From Fratercula arctica (lineage: Eukaryota > Chordata > Aves > Charadriiformes > Alcidae): a DNA stretch of 64,000 nt. The translations under genes were made by a program, and so were the position numbers. Numbering within the stretch: position 1 is the first letter of the stretch; each line of letters opens with the position of its first letter. Positions 1 to 13,100 of the stretch are shown one piece after another. The notes under the pieces are model-generated. The model was not told the DNA's origin. It saw only the letters and a list, made by a program, of their open reading frames with translations, and ran no database searches. Location of the stretch: assembly GCA_947846985.1 (NCBI GenBank), contig CANTUZ010000003.1, positions 58,042,096-58,106,095 of the forward strand, written 5' to 3'.

Positions 1-117
1 TCCTGGAAGAAACAAATTCTTCTGCAATGGGAGGATCATGATGGCTCGACAGACTGGAGTCTTCTACCTGACTCTTGTTCTCATCTTGGTCACCAGTGGA
101 CTCTTCTTTGCATTTGA
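1..117 (+). CDS. ZDHHC14: ZDHHC14 coding exon (partial), transmembrane segment 1
   Basis: This exon belongs to a DHHC-type palmitoyltransferase, a membrane enzyme that attaches palmitate to cysteines of target proteins. The frame starts at base 2; base 1 is the last base of the previous codon, so the exon continues off the left edge. It encodes 38 full codons plus two bases (GA). The first part, [19 protein letters not shown], is the cytoplasmic juxtamembrane stretch shared by the ZDHHC9/14/18 group. A hydrophobic run [19 protein letters not shown] follows, which is transmembrane segment 1. A consensus donor, GTAAGT, begins at 118. The residue choices and the match of the downstream exon fit ZDHHC14 better than ZDHHC9 or ZDHHC18, judged from remembered family sequences. 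The DHHC catalytic cysteine is not in this window. I cannot tell whether this is coding exon 1 or 2. Confidence 0.93.
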   Translation, partial: SWKKQILLQWEDHDGSTDWSLLPDSCSHLGHQWTLLCI

Positions 118-3100
118 GTAAGTGACATTAAAATCTTCATATCTTCCTTCTCTTCCTCTTGTTATTTATTTTCTGTCTGAAAGCAAAGTAAATGTGTTTA
201 TCCAGATGTCATAGAGAATGCTGACTGAGTTCAGCTAATGTTGGTTTATATAATTGAAAATACAATCTGATAAGATGCTGAGGGACACATTGATCCTGTT
301 TTGGTTATCCTGCTCTGTGGAGAACTGGTGTTTGAGGATTAAGGTTGTAGTGCTTTTATACCACAGGTTTCCAGCTCTTGCTGATGTTGCAAGAGGAGTG
401 TAAAAGAGCAGGTTTGGGATGGTCAGGAAATGATGTAGCTTCTGTCTGTCAATTACTCGGCTGAGAATCAAAACTGGCAGGTGCAAAAATACTGACCCTT
501 TGTCGCAGAAATGAATGCAAGAAAAGCAATATCATTCATTAGTTGATGAATTAGGTGGTTTGTTTTTTTTTTCCTCTTGAAGTCATTTAATAGCTAGTAG
601 CTGGGAATTCAAAGTCAGTAAAAAAAAAAAGGAAAAAAAAGACCCATACAATTTTGCGTGTACCTAGCTTTCCACCACTAGGTAACAGCATTACTTTCTG
701 TTTGCAATGAAAACTTATATGTGAGTTTGGTCTTAGTTTAAGCTATGTTTGTTCTGGAGTTTTGGATTTTTTTTTTTTTTAAGCAGACTTTTGGTGTCCT
801 CGTAGGGCTTTTTTCTATGTTGCTCTGGATCTTCAAGAGTCCTTTTCATCTATATAAAGTGAACACACAGTGACAGCAAATCACTGATTTTTTCACTTAT
901 ATTGGAGTGGTTAGATTAATTTTTTTATTGTCATGCATAGTTAAACACTTGATATGAACAATACGGTTCAACTTTTATTTATTTTTTTAAATGCACTGAG
1001 TACAAAGGTGCTCACAGTACCAAAACACTTGCTATAGTAATAATTGAATTATTTTTAGACAGTTAATGCTACTTTACCTGTTTTAAACTATTGTAGCTTG
1101 ATTTGTGGTTTGTGGCAGGAGAAAATTCTTCAAAATACATATACAGCTCATACTGCCTTCTTGAATAGAAACTATTATTTATAAATAAGCTTCAGCGCTG
1201 CCTCCAGAAATTCTGTTTGGTTTGCTAAGTGATACAGTTGAACAACAAAGGTCATTCATTACTTGGTGTCTTCAAGGAAGAAAATAGTGGTTAGCAAACC
1301 CTGAATTTTATCAGTTAAATGTAGACCATCTTATTATACTGATAGTGGTAAAGAAGGTAAAAATGCTCAGCAGGTAACCAGTGGCTAAATATATACGTGA
1401 GCTCAGCAGATGAATTGTCTTTAGTGGACTCCAGATTACTTTAGAGGGATTTATTAATTGTAAATCTTCTGCAGGCATTGTGAAGCTGCTTGAACATCCT
1501 TTGGGTAGTTGAAATATACAGTCAATGTACATATACAGTTGAAATAACACAGCCAATGATGGTATCCACGTACCACGAGTGTGTTTACTTTCCTGGTTTT
1601 AAAGAGGTATTAAAGGTGTAACCTGATAGTATTGCATCAGAACTGGGTGCTACTCTCTTCTGTTTGCCGTGATTAGGCCTAGTTTTGGAAAGCTTTTCTG
1701 TGTGAGCTGACACTTGCATCTGTGTGCGGTCTCGTCACCTTCAGCAGTCTCCGAAGGCAAGCGCTGGACTTCCCGTAAATACCAGAATGTAAATGTAGGA
1801 TCAAAACTGTAATGTTTTATAATCATAATCGTAAAACATTCTCATTTAGCCACGATTTACAGTTTATTTATACATTTTTAACACTTTGATCCATCAGAGA
1901 TAAATATTCTCTGCAGCTGCGTGATTCAGAACTGCTGAAGCAGGATGAGCTGCTAGCTGTTCATCACCTTCTGATTTCATTACTGCTGTGAGTTATGTGC
2001 TCTACCAGAGTCGAACTCTACAACTTCTACCGTGTCTTTGGGCTTCTTTGCAGTGTAACTGTGTGTGATGGAAAACATTTTTAGTCGAGTTACAGCATTT
2101 TGATATACGATCGGTGCTTATTCTAACTGGAAGTCTTGAAGCAGGGAAAAATCTTTGGCTTTATGTAACTGTATAAATTCTGTGTGTATGCACTCATTTT
2201 GAGTCATTCTTGTATCACTTGCACTCTCCTTTTAAGTAAAATCAAAGTAGAGGGTGGCAATGATATTTCATTTTTATAATAATAAGGTAGATTTTGACCT
2301 TTAAAAAGCACTTGCACCAGTACATTATTACTCATCCTCCAAAGGCAAATTAAAAAACAAACCTTAAGACTATGAGAATGGTGTTAAGCGTGTTTGTGAT
2401 GTCTGAACTGCAGAAGGTTGTTAATGTAACGAAGAAAAGAGGGGACTGATTAAACAGTGTTACTTTGAATCAGTTTCTAACTGTCTCTTCACAGTAGTCT
2501 GAAGTTACTATTTATTGATCAGCTAATAACGTCTAAAGTTGTTAAGAGTGTCACTTCCATTCTGTGGCTGATTTGGTTATGATGCTGGTCATTAACCAGC
2601 TAGTTAGAGAATATGACAGAAAGGTGTTTCAGTCTGTGTACACACATGGGGCAAAGTGATTTTTAAATGGGCATGAGCCTTGTGTGTCTGAACTGTAAGG
2701 TCAGGGTCAGGCTGTCACTGAAAAGGAAGATACCCTGTATGTTTTTGGAATTGTTTGCTCTTTTTGCTACAGTTGAAATAATTGATTTAGTTCCCTTTGG
2801 TTTTTGGAAACTGGAAAATAGGTGCTTGTGTTTCAAGTCATTCCCTGGTTGCAAGCAGAGAGGAGAAGGAGTAGGAGAGATGACTTTGACAACTAATTCT
2901 TGGGAAAGCATCATGCTAACGTAAACACTTGTCCTTTATCCTTTTGGCTCCGTTTGTTCCTCTAACATGATTTTCGCACCCTTCTTTTTATTTTACTCTT
3001 GACATCCGTTCATCCAGAGCCATATCTCACATAGTTTGGAATTCTCTGCAGGGGTGAAATGCATTTCTCTGAATCAACACATCCTAGCTCTCCAAAAGCA

Positions 3101-4034
3101 AACATATGTCATACATCTTGACCTGTATAGCTTTTGACATTGAACCATGCCTTTGCAATCTTTGTTTCTTCACATTCATGCTTCCGTGCTTTTTCCTGCC
3201 TACTTTTTCCAGCTCCTACTTTCAGCTGGTTTTATTCCTTTCTCTCTGTTGACTTTTATCTCTCATATACTCCAAGTACATCACGACCTTTCCTTTTATC
3301 ATTTCACTGTTCTTCTTCATTTTCAAAGAGGTAAGCCAGACCTTTACTTAAAAGAAAAACAACAACAAACCATAAGCTTTCAAGCAGGTGAAATATTCAT
3401 AATTCCTCCCTCCCTCCTCTTCCAAAGGAAGAGAATGCAAATAACAAGCAGTTTTATTTCTGTAACTTGTCTATTAAATGCAACATGAATTATTGCAAAG
3501 TACTTTTGGGTCCCAAGAGGGATGCTGTGCTCAAGGTATTCTTAAAAATAATGCCTATTTTAAAATGCTCAAGATGAGGCACCACAAATTACTTGTCTTT
3601 AAAATCTGGTTATGTTATTTTATCTTGGAAATATATTTCCTAACTCTAACCTTGTGATACTTAGCTGTTTTTCTTGCAAATTTGGCTTTATGTTGAACTT
3701 CCTTTTTCCTCTTTGCCTTGCCCCATTATACAGACATACACATTTTTTTTAAACTATAAAGTTCTCATGTAAAAGTGGCTGCATGAAAAGCTTGGAAAAC
3801 AAATTCCTTGCCCCAGAGCAAAGATGGCATCCGTAACTGAAGGGCAGATCTCGCTGCTGTACCTAGCCAGCTCAACCACTGTATTTACATATATGTAAAG
3901 TCCTTTATTGGTGCAGTAAAGATAGGCAAAACTAAGGCACTTCATACTTACTGGTTTTATTCAGTTAGGTATACATACCTAAAAGAGAAAAGAACCCTTT
4001 ATGCCTATGATCATTTGGGGGTACTGTTTTTGTA
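118..4034. other. Intronic stretch without a recognised element
   Basis: AT-rich sequence with short homopolymers, for example T14 at 767-780 and an A-rich tract around 620-640. Its open frames are at most about 113 codons, overlap on both strands and show no domain, signal or family resemblance. I see nothing else in it. Confidence 0.6.
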
Positions 4035-4137
4035 GGTTACGCATTCCTGTGTAACCTGCTCTAGGTGACCCTGCTGTGGCAGGGGGGTTGGACTAGATGA
4101 TCTCCAGTGGTCCCTTACAAACCTATGATTCTATGAT
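4035..4137 (+). repeat. CR1 LINE 3' end fragment
   Basis: The stretch reads GTAACCTGCTCTAGGTGACC, then a CTGC...GGCAGGGGGGTTGGACTAG block, then GATGATCTCCAGTGGTCCC, and ends CCTATGATTCTATGATA. This is the standard 3' terminal part of avian CR1 elements, including the short tail repeat in place of a poly-A tail. It is heavily 5'-truncated, as most CR1 copies are, and lies in the same orientation as the host gene. Confidence 0.92.
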
Positions 4138-7100
4138 ACGGGAAAGCAAAATGGAGGCTGAATGACATACTTAACACAATAGGATATGCAAAACAGACAT
4201 CTTATTGTTAAATGGCGAGTTTGTATGGATGCACAAGCTTCACGAGTTCCAGAGTGGTGGTAGATGAGTTTGGCTGCTTGGCTGCTGTGAGTTAGGGCTG
4301 CCCCTGTCTGCCAGCTCCCTCCCTTCTTGGACTTCACAGAGGGGAACATGCCTGCACCTGAGCTGCTTCAGTTCAGGCAAGCAAACTAAACTTCCCATAA
4401 AAGGTGGGTTTAAGTGAAGGTGCCGACTGAACTGAATTGACTCAGGCACAGTCGTCATGTTTTCCTCCGTCAACTCGGTTGCAGGGTGAGTGGCTCTGGA
4501 AGAAGGTTGGAGCAGATGGTAGGATGCCGGAAGGGCTGAAGCAGTGCAGCTCTTTTCTCTGTAAACGTGAGTCAGAGCCCTATCACTTCTGATACCATTT
4601 GACACTTACACTGATTTCAACAAACTGGAGATTTTAAATATTTTTTGAGCCAGTTAAAACTTGACTTTTGTGAGCATTTGTGTAATTGCTCTGTCTTTCA
4701 AAAGGTGGATGTTGGAAAATGATTTAAACTGGGACTGTTTATCTGCATACGTGTGTACAAATCACTGCTTTCTGTCTGCTCTTGGAGTTGCTGGCAACCT
4801 GCTCCATACCTCCCACTTTGAAAACCAGTGTGACTGGAGGACATTCATGAGTCACGCTTGCTGGTGCGGTGTAGATTGTTCAATATTGAACTTCTGTAGC
4901 ACAGGCTATGGCAAAGTGGCATAACTTGCTGCTCGCTGTGACAAACCTCTGTGTGTAAACACTGATGTCAGTAAGCTGAGCATTTTCACTGTGGTATCAA
5001 CAATCCTCTTCATCTTATGGCAAATGTTTTCGGCTCTTGCAAGAGGTGGATTCTTAGTGCGAGGTCGTATTCCAAGTAGGTGGAATGTTCTTCATCTCAT
5101 AATCTCCTTTATCTTTCTTCCTCTGCTCTTAAGATGAGTAGGTTACTTGCATCTTTTGATGACCATGTTCTTAAACTACAAGTTCCTTAGAAGGAAGTGC
5201 TACCAATCTGACTTCAGCTGTTAAAGGCTGAACTTGTAAGGCATTTCATGCTGAATATGTCAAAATTGATTTTAAAGCGAAAATCATGGCATAGATTGTT
5301 CAACAGAGGATTGCATCCTTTTCTCCATGGAAGGTGCTAGCTACCTATAGTGCACAGGGGCACAGGTGAATGCAGTGATGAGTAGGTGTTCCCCCCCCTC
5401 CCCATTTTTTTTTAAACACAAATAATTGTCACTAAAATTAAAACAGAGCAATATTTCTATTTCTCATTTTGCAATATTACACGTCTCTGATAACTTAGTG
5501 AAAAAGACAGGGAATACAGTAAGTCTGATCTGTTTACTTCTTGTTCTGAGTTTATATAGATATACCAAATGATATAGCATGCATTCCAACCAGATGTTGT
5601 TTATTTTTTGCCCCTGAATTACCCTGGAAATGTTAACCATCAGAATCAAATATCTTCCAGGTATAGTGTATCTAGTACTTTTTTTCCTTGAGAAGGGACT
5701 TCCCTTTCCTTGGACACAAAAAAGTTTACTTAAGTAATCTCTTCTAAGGTTCCCTGTGATCCTTGCAAGTATGTCTGCTGAAGTTTCTCCCCAGCCAAAA
5801 GGGAATAGTTTTGTACTCCCCTGTCTTAAAGTAGCACTTCACTGAGCAGGTACACCAGTTTAAACTTTTAAACCTGCTTTGAATGCATTATATGATATAA
5901 ATGGAAATCCTTTTACCCAGAAACGCACTAATAGCATTTGATATTAGGTCATGCACCTCTGCTTTTCACGGCTAGGTCTATTCATGTGGAAATGGATAAT
6001 GATTAAATGCTTCATTTTTCAGAGTAAAATTCTGTGAGGATAACCTCTCTTGTTTTTGGAAGTCATAGTTCCTCTGAAACTGCAGAGGCTTTTTATGGTT
6101 TTGTAACACTAACTCATTCCCAAAAGAAATGTTAAACAGCCTTTTTTTTATCCTGAGGGTGGAGGGGTTTTTGGTTATTTTTTGGTTGTTTGCTCAGGGT
6201 TTTTTTGTATTCAGCTTACTTGATGGCCTCTATTTACTGTTTCATGGAGAAGACAAGTTCTGAATGTAATTTTTGGTCTCTTAATTTACTCCTTTCTCAC
6301 CTATATTTCTACTTATATTTCCGCCTTTTCCTAGTGGAGGGAAATGAAAACAGGCATTATAATGGTGTAAGAAGTGATGTTGGCTTCTCCGATACCATGT
6401 CCTTTCAGGACCTTGAGGAAATAGCTCTGTAGCTTTGAACCATTGACACATGTGCATCTTCAGAGTGAAATGTGAATGTCTGTGATCTCCTTTGCCTGAT
6501 GTCATGCTGACCCCTTGGAGAAAGAGGGGAAATTCCATCACAGCCTGCTGGGGAGTGGTTTTCTATGCTCATCATAGCTCAGCATGATTATTGTAGATAG
6601 GTGTAAATTCTCACCTGGGATATTTGATAACCCTTCCAGAGTGGGGAAAGCAAGTAATTATAAAAGTTTGGTTGTTCTTACCTATATAAACGTCATCAAA
6701 TATTTACAGGTGCTGATGGATAATACTTCTGTACATCTTCAGCCCCCAGAATGTGAGGTCAGACTTGTCATTTTGTGACCGTTTTTTGATAAAATCTGTC
6801 TTAATTTATCACTCAAAAGTTTGAAGTTTCTATTGTTGATGTAATATGTATAGTATGCCTGTTTTGTTTTGTCTTTCTTGGAGTAGGTACTGTTGTCCCT
6901 TTATCGGAATGGATGCGTGCCAAAGGTATAAAATTTATCTTCTGGAGACCAGTGTAGAGAGAGTCATGTTAAATAGATTTGCACTATTGAAAAACTAATT
7001 TCTATTAGTTCTTCTTGGAAGACTGACATTGTGATGTGACCATCTCTGGGACTCTTCTCACATCAACCCCGCAGAAATTTTCATACCTTGGTTAAAGGAA

Positions 7101-9928
7101 TGGCGTGTTTTTTCAGATGTTTTATCAAGTCCGTTTCTCAGGAATCATGTTACGTGTTTAGATTCATGTAAAGTATTCTTTTTACTCATGTTTAAATTTG
7201 GACTAGTGATGCAAAAAATACCTTTGTTGCTACATGATTTATTTTCTGTCATAGCTGTGTTGCATTATTTTTTTGTAAATGGCATTTCATACAAAAAAGA
7301 GTATATCGGTAGATCTGGATGACCAAGAAATTATCATCCTTTAGAATGAAAAGAGAAAATATTAGTCTGTGCAGACTTGAACCAAACTGTTCTGTTCATT
7401 CTCTTTTTTTTTTTTTTTTTTTTGGCCAGAAACACTATTTTATTAAAAATATCTGGGCTTATTTGTAGATGCAGTAGAAACTGAAATGCTGAAATTTCAA
7501 CTGGACATGAAATATATAAATTCTCTTTTAACATCTAGGTTATACCTTTTAAGTAGTTAAAAACAACAACAAAACAAGGTTTCTAGTGGAAACAGTCTCT
7601 CCATTCTAGTGCAGCATTAAACTATTAGTTATAATATTGAAACATGAACTAATTAATGACAAAGTGAAGATTACAGCAGAAGAGAAGAAAGCCTAACTTT
7701 CTAAGCTGCAAGATTGTTTCAAAATAACCCAGTCAAAAAACCCACTGTCTTAAAATACTGGGACGTTTTGAAAAATTGCTTAAAATGTTATAACAACTTT
7801 ATCTAGGAAATTTTTGTTACCCTGATTACATCCTTCTAAGTGAGGCTGTAGTAGCTGATGATCACTTAGGTTCCAGGCTGCCAGTAAAGGTTTGTACATG
7901 TCAATGCTGCTCATCTTTCATTTCAGGGAAAAATCCCCTGAAGTCAGCTGGAACTACCAAAGTTTATTAAACTTCATATAATTGCAGCCCGGTTTTTTTT
8001 TTCAGAACTTAATAAAAAAACCTGCAAAGTGGTTAAACTTTTTACAAACTAAAGAAACAGACTAAAATCAAGAAATGGTGATGAAATCTATGTCTAATAG
8101 CCAAAAATAAAATTCTGTTTGTATTTCGCACATTGGGGAAGTATTAAATGCTGTAATGTAAAACATACTTAGGGAAGGAAGCTGAAGTGGTTTGGAGTTT
8201 CAGCTTTGTGTAACACATACCCTGTCCCTCACCCTGTTGTACGTGTTCATACTCCTGTTTGTACTGCAGTTACCAGGTGAGGCGGGTTTTGTGTTTGCAA
8301 ATCCCGACCATGGGCTTTCTGCGGTGTGCGTTAGTGGGCATCTTACCCAATTGCATTCAGAACTTTTAACTCCTAAGTTGGCAGCATGCTGTAGTGCTAT
8401 ATGGTTATTCAGCTTCTGTATCTCTGATCGCTTCCTTTTCATCAGTGTCCGTAGGGTTTATTCATGTTATTGTGGGATGGTGGCTAATGAGGTCTTACAT
8501 AATAAGCTTGGCTAATGAGATCACAGCTGTTTTTGTTTTATGTTTTTCCACTCCTGCAGTCCCCTTAAGTTGCTTACTGCAATAAATACTTCATCTACTT
8601 CTTTGAATTTTACTATTATATTTTAAAAAATACTTTTCAAAACAGAGATTAAATAGAATACTGAGAATTAAATTTAAAAGTGAGAACCTGAACTCAGAAG
8701 TTAAGATGTACGTAAAATCTGCTGTTTGTAAATTTCATGTTATAGTTTAAGTGCAGGATAACACTGTTACATTGTCTGCATTGAGTGAATGTATGAAATG
8801 AATGTGTGGCTTTTCATATACATTTCTTACACATATGATCAGTATATATTAGTTCTTAAAAGCAAGGAACAGAAATACTAGAATTTGTTATTATTTTAGC
8901 ATAAACACTCAGTGCATTACTAGAAGTTATGAATGTAGATTAAACAACATTGGTAGGCGTCAGAAGCTTTTTTCCCTGATAGGAAAAGGAGTACTAATAC
9001 AAAATTTCTGTTTCTGATTGTAATAAATTCTGTGTACCCTCTTTTTGAGCTCTCTGGATATCAGGAAATTGCAGTCCTGGTCTTGCATGTTCAGTGCACT
9101 TGTTAGATATCCCACCGGTTATGAATGCCATGTTTCAGGGTAGAAGCAAGCGTCAGACCAGCCTGTACTTAAATTTTGCTGGCATGCTTGTCTGTGCTCA
9201 TAGTGTGGGTTTTCATGGCACTACTATCTATGCATGTTCAGTGAATACTGTTTTATTGACAAAAAGGGCTTTCTAGTGTTAAATTAGAATGTGGAAGAGT
9301 TGTAATTTTCCCGAATTTGGAAGTATGTAAAGCAGTTAAAAGCACTAAGAAGAAAAGTAAAAACTAGAATAGCAGTGGCTTCTCTCTCATCAGTATAGCA
9401 ACTCTGTAATAAACTTTCTTCTTGTGAATGTGGTTTCTTTCCAGCTGAAGCTCATAATGCTCCTATATAGTGAAAAAATACAACTTTTAAGATACTTCTA
9501 TCATTCAACATGATTTGAACTCTTTCCAGGGCTGGACAGACATCAGGTGTGGAAACAGCCAAGTAAACTTTGTCATTATTCTGAGTAGACTGGTACATGA
9601 AATGTGTTTTATGGTGTGATATAAAAAATTGGAGTGCACTGTGTAAAGAGCATAGTCACTTCTGGTTTGCCTCAGTGAATTAGCCTGAAAAAGAGAAGGC
9701 TCAGGGGGGAATCTTATTAAAGTAAGTACATGACTGGGGAGGGTGAGTCTAAAACAAAAAAACAAAAACATCGCCCAAAACAAAAAAGGAGCCTTGGACT
9801 CTATCCAATGACAGGACGAGATGCAATGGACACAAAATAAAATACCATTTAAATGTTAAAAAAAAATATATTTTTTTGCCTTTTTTTTTTGTTGTTGGAT
9901 GTTTGCCTGTTTGATTTCAGGTTTTTTG
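4138..9928. other. Intronic stretch without a recognised element
   Basis: AT-rich unique-looking sequence. A T20 run lies at 7404-7423. A minus-strand open frame at 4240-4605 (121 codons) sits in a slightly GC-richer patch but matches no family I know. GT-rich low-complexity sequence occurs at about 6160-6210. Nothing else is seen. Confidence 0.55.
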
Positions 9929-10101
9929 CTGTGACGATGACCAAACACTGGCACAGGTTCCCCAGAGAGGCTATGGATATACCGAAAATCAACCAGATGT
10001 AAACCTGAGCAGTCTCTTCTAGCTGACCCTGCTTTAGCTGGGGCTTGGACTGTATCATCTCCAGAGGTCCCATCCCGCCTCAGCCGTTCTGTTTTATTTG
10101 T
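9929..10101 (+). repeat. CR1 LINE 3' fragment, internally deleted
   Basis: The stretch carries CR1 3' blocks in order: CCAAACACTGGCACAGGTTC, CCCAGAGAGGCTATGG, then GAGCAGTCTCTTCTAGCTG, ACCCTGCTTTAGCTGGGGCT, TGGACTGTATCATCTCCAGA and GGTCCCATCCCGCCTCAGCC. The block that normally lies between the GAGGCT and GAGCA segments is shortened and degraded. The terminal ATTCTATGA-type repeat is eroded to TTCTGTTTTA. It is more decayed than the copy at 27 kb. Confidence 0.88.
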
Positions 10102-13100
10102 GAAAAACTCAGAATGTCTTCCCATAAGACAGCAAAAGGTATATCTAGTGAGAGTGTTTTAATCTTGCTTTAGTCACGCATTTATTACATGCGTATTTCG
10201 TAAGAACTTCGGTTTTACGTAGTCTTAGGATCTGAACCTAAAGTCTCAGTCCAACAAAACTTAAAAGTTTGCAAGTGAAATAGCCGTATCTGTTCTTTAA
10301 GTCCCCTCTTCTCTTTTCTCATGTTTGAATATGGCTTTCTCAGTTCAAAGTGCGTTTTCCAAGACTTGTTGGAGGTTCTTTTCCTGCTTTCTTTCACTTA
10401 TCTGCTGTTCCTCACCAGGCTTTACCCTCTACTATCTATCTGGCTTTTGCTGAATTATAGTTAATGTTTTCTTTTCTTATCATGTAAACAACAGCATTAA
10501 GTTTAAATAAAATAAATTTCATCCAGAAGAATGTCTCTGTATACAGTTGTTCTAGCAGTGTGATATGTTCATCAGTTTGTGTCTCACTTAAATTTTGTGA
10601 ACTTTTCTTTCCTTCCACCTAATCTTCCTAGCCACTTGTTTACTTTTAGTGGACTAAGAGCACTGTTGTTGTAGAAGGAGTGGGGATGCAGTAAAGATGA
10701 AGTTGAAAGACTTAGTTTTCTCTTTTCCATAGTCATAAGGGATGGGAGTACAATTCTTTTCCTGTGATCTGTATTGTATTTGTCTATATCATTGTGCAGA
10801 TATATAAAATCATGGGGTCTGTCTTCTAGTACTTGAGCCAGGTCAAAAAGCTGTTTGTATCCTGCAGGTTCAGCTTCCTGCTTGAGCCTGCTACTTGACA
10901 ATACTAGCTTCAGACCAACACTCGTACCTTAATAGATAGCACATTTCAACTTCCAGACTCCTAGACATAAAGGATGAAATGGTTTGTCTGAAAAGCCGCT
11001 AAAGCTGGATTTGTTATCTTTGGGGAAGAGAAAACATCCTAGATATGTGAGATTAATCCAAACTCCCTTTAAGCATCGATTTGCTTAAAAAAAAAAAAAA
11101 GTGTAAATAATTCTAGTAGGGCAGGCGTCCAGTTCTGGATTACAAATTGAAAATAAAATCATAAGAGGAGAAAGCTGAAATGAAACAGAGCATATTTTAT
11201 TTGAGCAAAATATATCTGAATCTCTGTGTCCTGTGGTAGCTATCACTGCTAAGTTTCTCTGAGGCTGGTGGAAGCCAAAGGGGCATTTCCCCATACCACA
11301 TATTCAGGGCACTGTTTTTCAGAGTGAACTTCATGCCTGTAGACCTGCCTGCTTTTTCTGAGGGTACAGGGGTTGGATCAAACAAAACTTTAGAGTATTA
11401 CATAGGAGCGTCCCTTTCTGTTTAGCACAGTGAGACGAATCTGATGGTCGTAGGCTGCTGAAAAGGATGGACCTACCTCTTCCCTCCTCCCAGGCCTCAG
11501 ATGTTACTTTTTTTGTCTGGCTTTGCTGTTTTCCCCACCCAATGGTGAACCGCTTCAGGGAGTTTCCTTCCTGCAGAAAGCTTATCCTTCCCTTCTGCCC
11601 ACACAAAGAAAAACTTTCTGCTGCTTTAGATCCCCGAGCTGAATCCCTGAAAGTTCTGAAAAATGTTATTACTAGTGTAAGGGAGGAAGTGGGGAAGTGA
11701 GAGGGAGGAGACTGTCAGGTCATCTTAGCTTGATTTGAAATTGTATCCCAGCTTGAGGAAACTTCTTATGTAGTCCGGGTTCATTATTTGGCATCTGTGA
11801 GAGCGCAAACAGAGTATCTTTAGGCTTACCTGAATTACTATTTAGCTGCTTAATGAACATCTACAGATTTCTGACTTCTTAACCATATTTTATTTCTGAA
11901 TTAACTGGATTGTAGTTTACAGAACTTGAACTGCAGCATCTTTCAAATAACACGTTAAGTCCTCCTTAGTTGTTCATGTCTTTTTTTTTTTTCCTGTATT
12001 TTTTTCTTTCGAAAGACACTATACCCAATTCTGTAACACAACACAAGGGCAGTAACTGAAGCAATTCTTCTTCCTGCATCCTTGCCTCTGTTCCCCATAC
12101 CCAGACTGCAGAGCCAATGTATTGTATTGCATTTGATAGCAGAGCCTGTGGAAAAGCTGCATGAATGATTCTTCACCTTAGTTTGTATAAAAACAGCTGA
12201 ATTGGCTCAAAGTATGCTAAACTAAACCAGGAAAGGAATATTCTCAATCCTTGCCACTTCTCCCATGCTTCAGCTGAGATAGCAAACAACCCAGGGAAAT
12301 TGCCTCTTTCTTCACAGTCCCATTCAGCAGCCTACTTGGGTTTTTTTTCGTTTTGTTCGTTTGTTTGGTATTGTAAATGTTGAAAGTTTCAGCTTAGGAG
12401 GATGAAGGAAGAGTCGTAAAGAAGTTAATGGAAAACTGAATAGCCTGCATGCAAGAGGCAGTTGGAGTATATGTCTCTATTGATGGTGCGATAAAAGAAT
12501 TGGCCTTTAAAATGATTTTTGTTAAAGAAGACACCTAAAGCTAATCAGAGAAGAAGGAATTGTCTATAGAGCAGAAGATGGGGAAGAAGTTGGGGGCTGA
12601 AATATGACAGAGATTAATCTAATTCAATATAAGACCTTGAAAGGATAATCATTCTTCTTTTACAAGACACTAAGCTGAGAAGGCTCTTTTCTCTTTACCT
12701 TGAGCTGTGATGGCTCTGAGACCTCTCATCACTGATGTGAGTGTTCATCTTCAGAGTAAAATATGGGTTTTTTTCCTCTAATGTAATGAACCCCAGACCC
12801 TTTTAGCATCAGGCTGCACCATGTATCGTTTTTTAATGCTAGTACCTGAAAGCCGGAATCTCATTCCCAGTGCTTGAATATATGAAAAGAAGTGTGCTGG
12901 GGACAGGCCATTTCAGAGGAAAATGTATAAAGATCGGGTGGGATAAAACAATTTTGCTTTTTTGACTTGTCTCATACTCAAGAGGAGTTTGGGAAACAGG
13001 CAATTGGCTGTGAATGTGAAAATCAAAAGTCTGATATGAGAAAAACAACTGACATGCTTGGATCCCAGGAAGTGAAACTGTTGTGGGCTGACGTCCAGCT

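Noticed and set aside
4240..4605. 121-codon minus-strand open frame in a GC-richer patch
   Set aside because: Low-complexity Ser/Pro/His/Gln content and no recognised family. The start and end do not coincide with splice-like signals.
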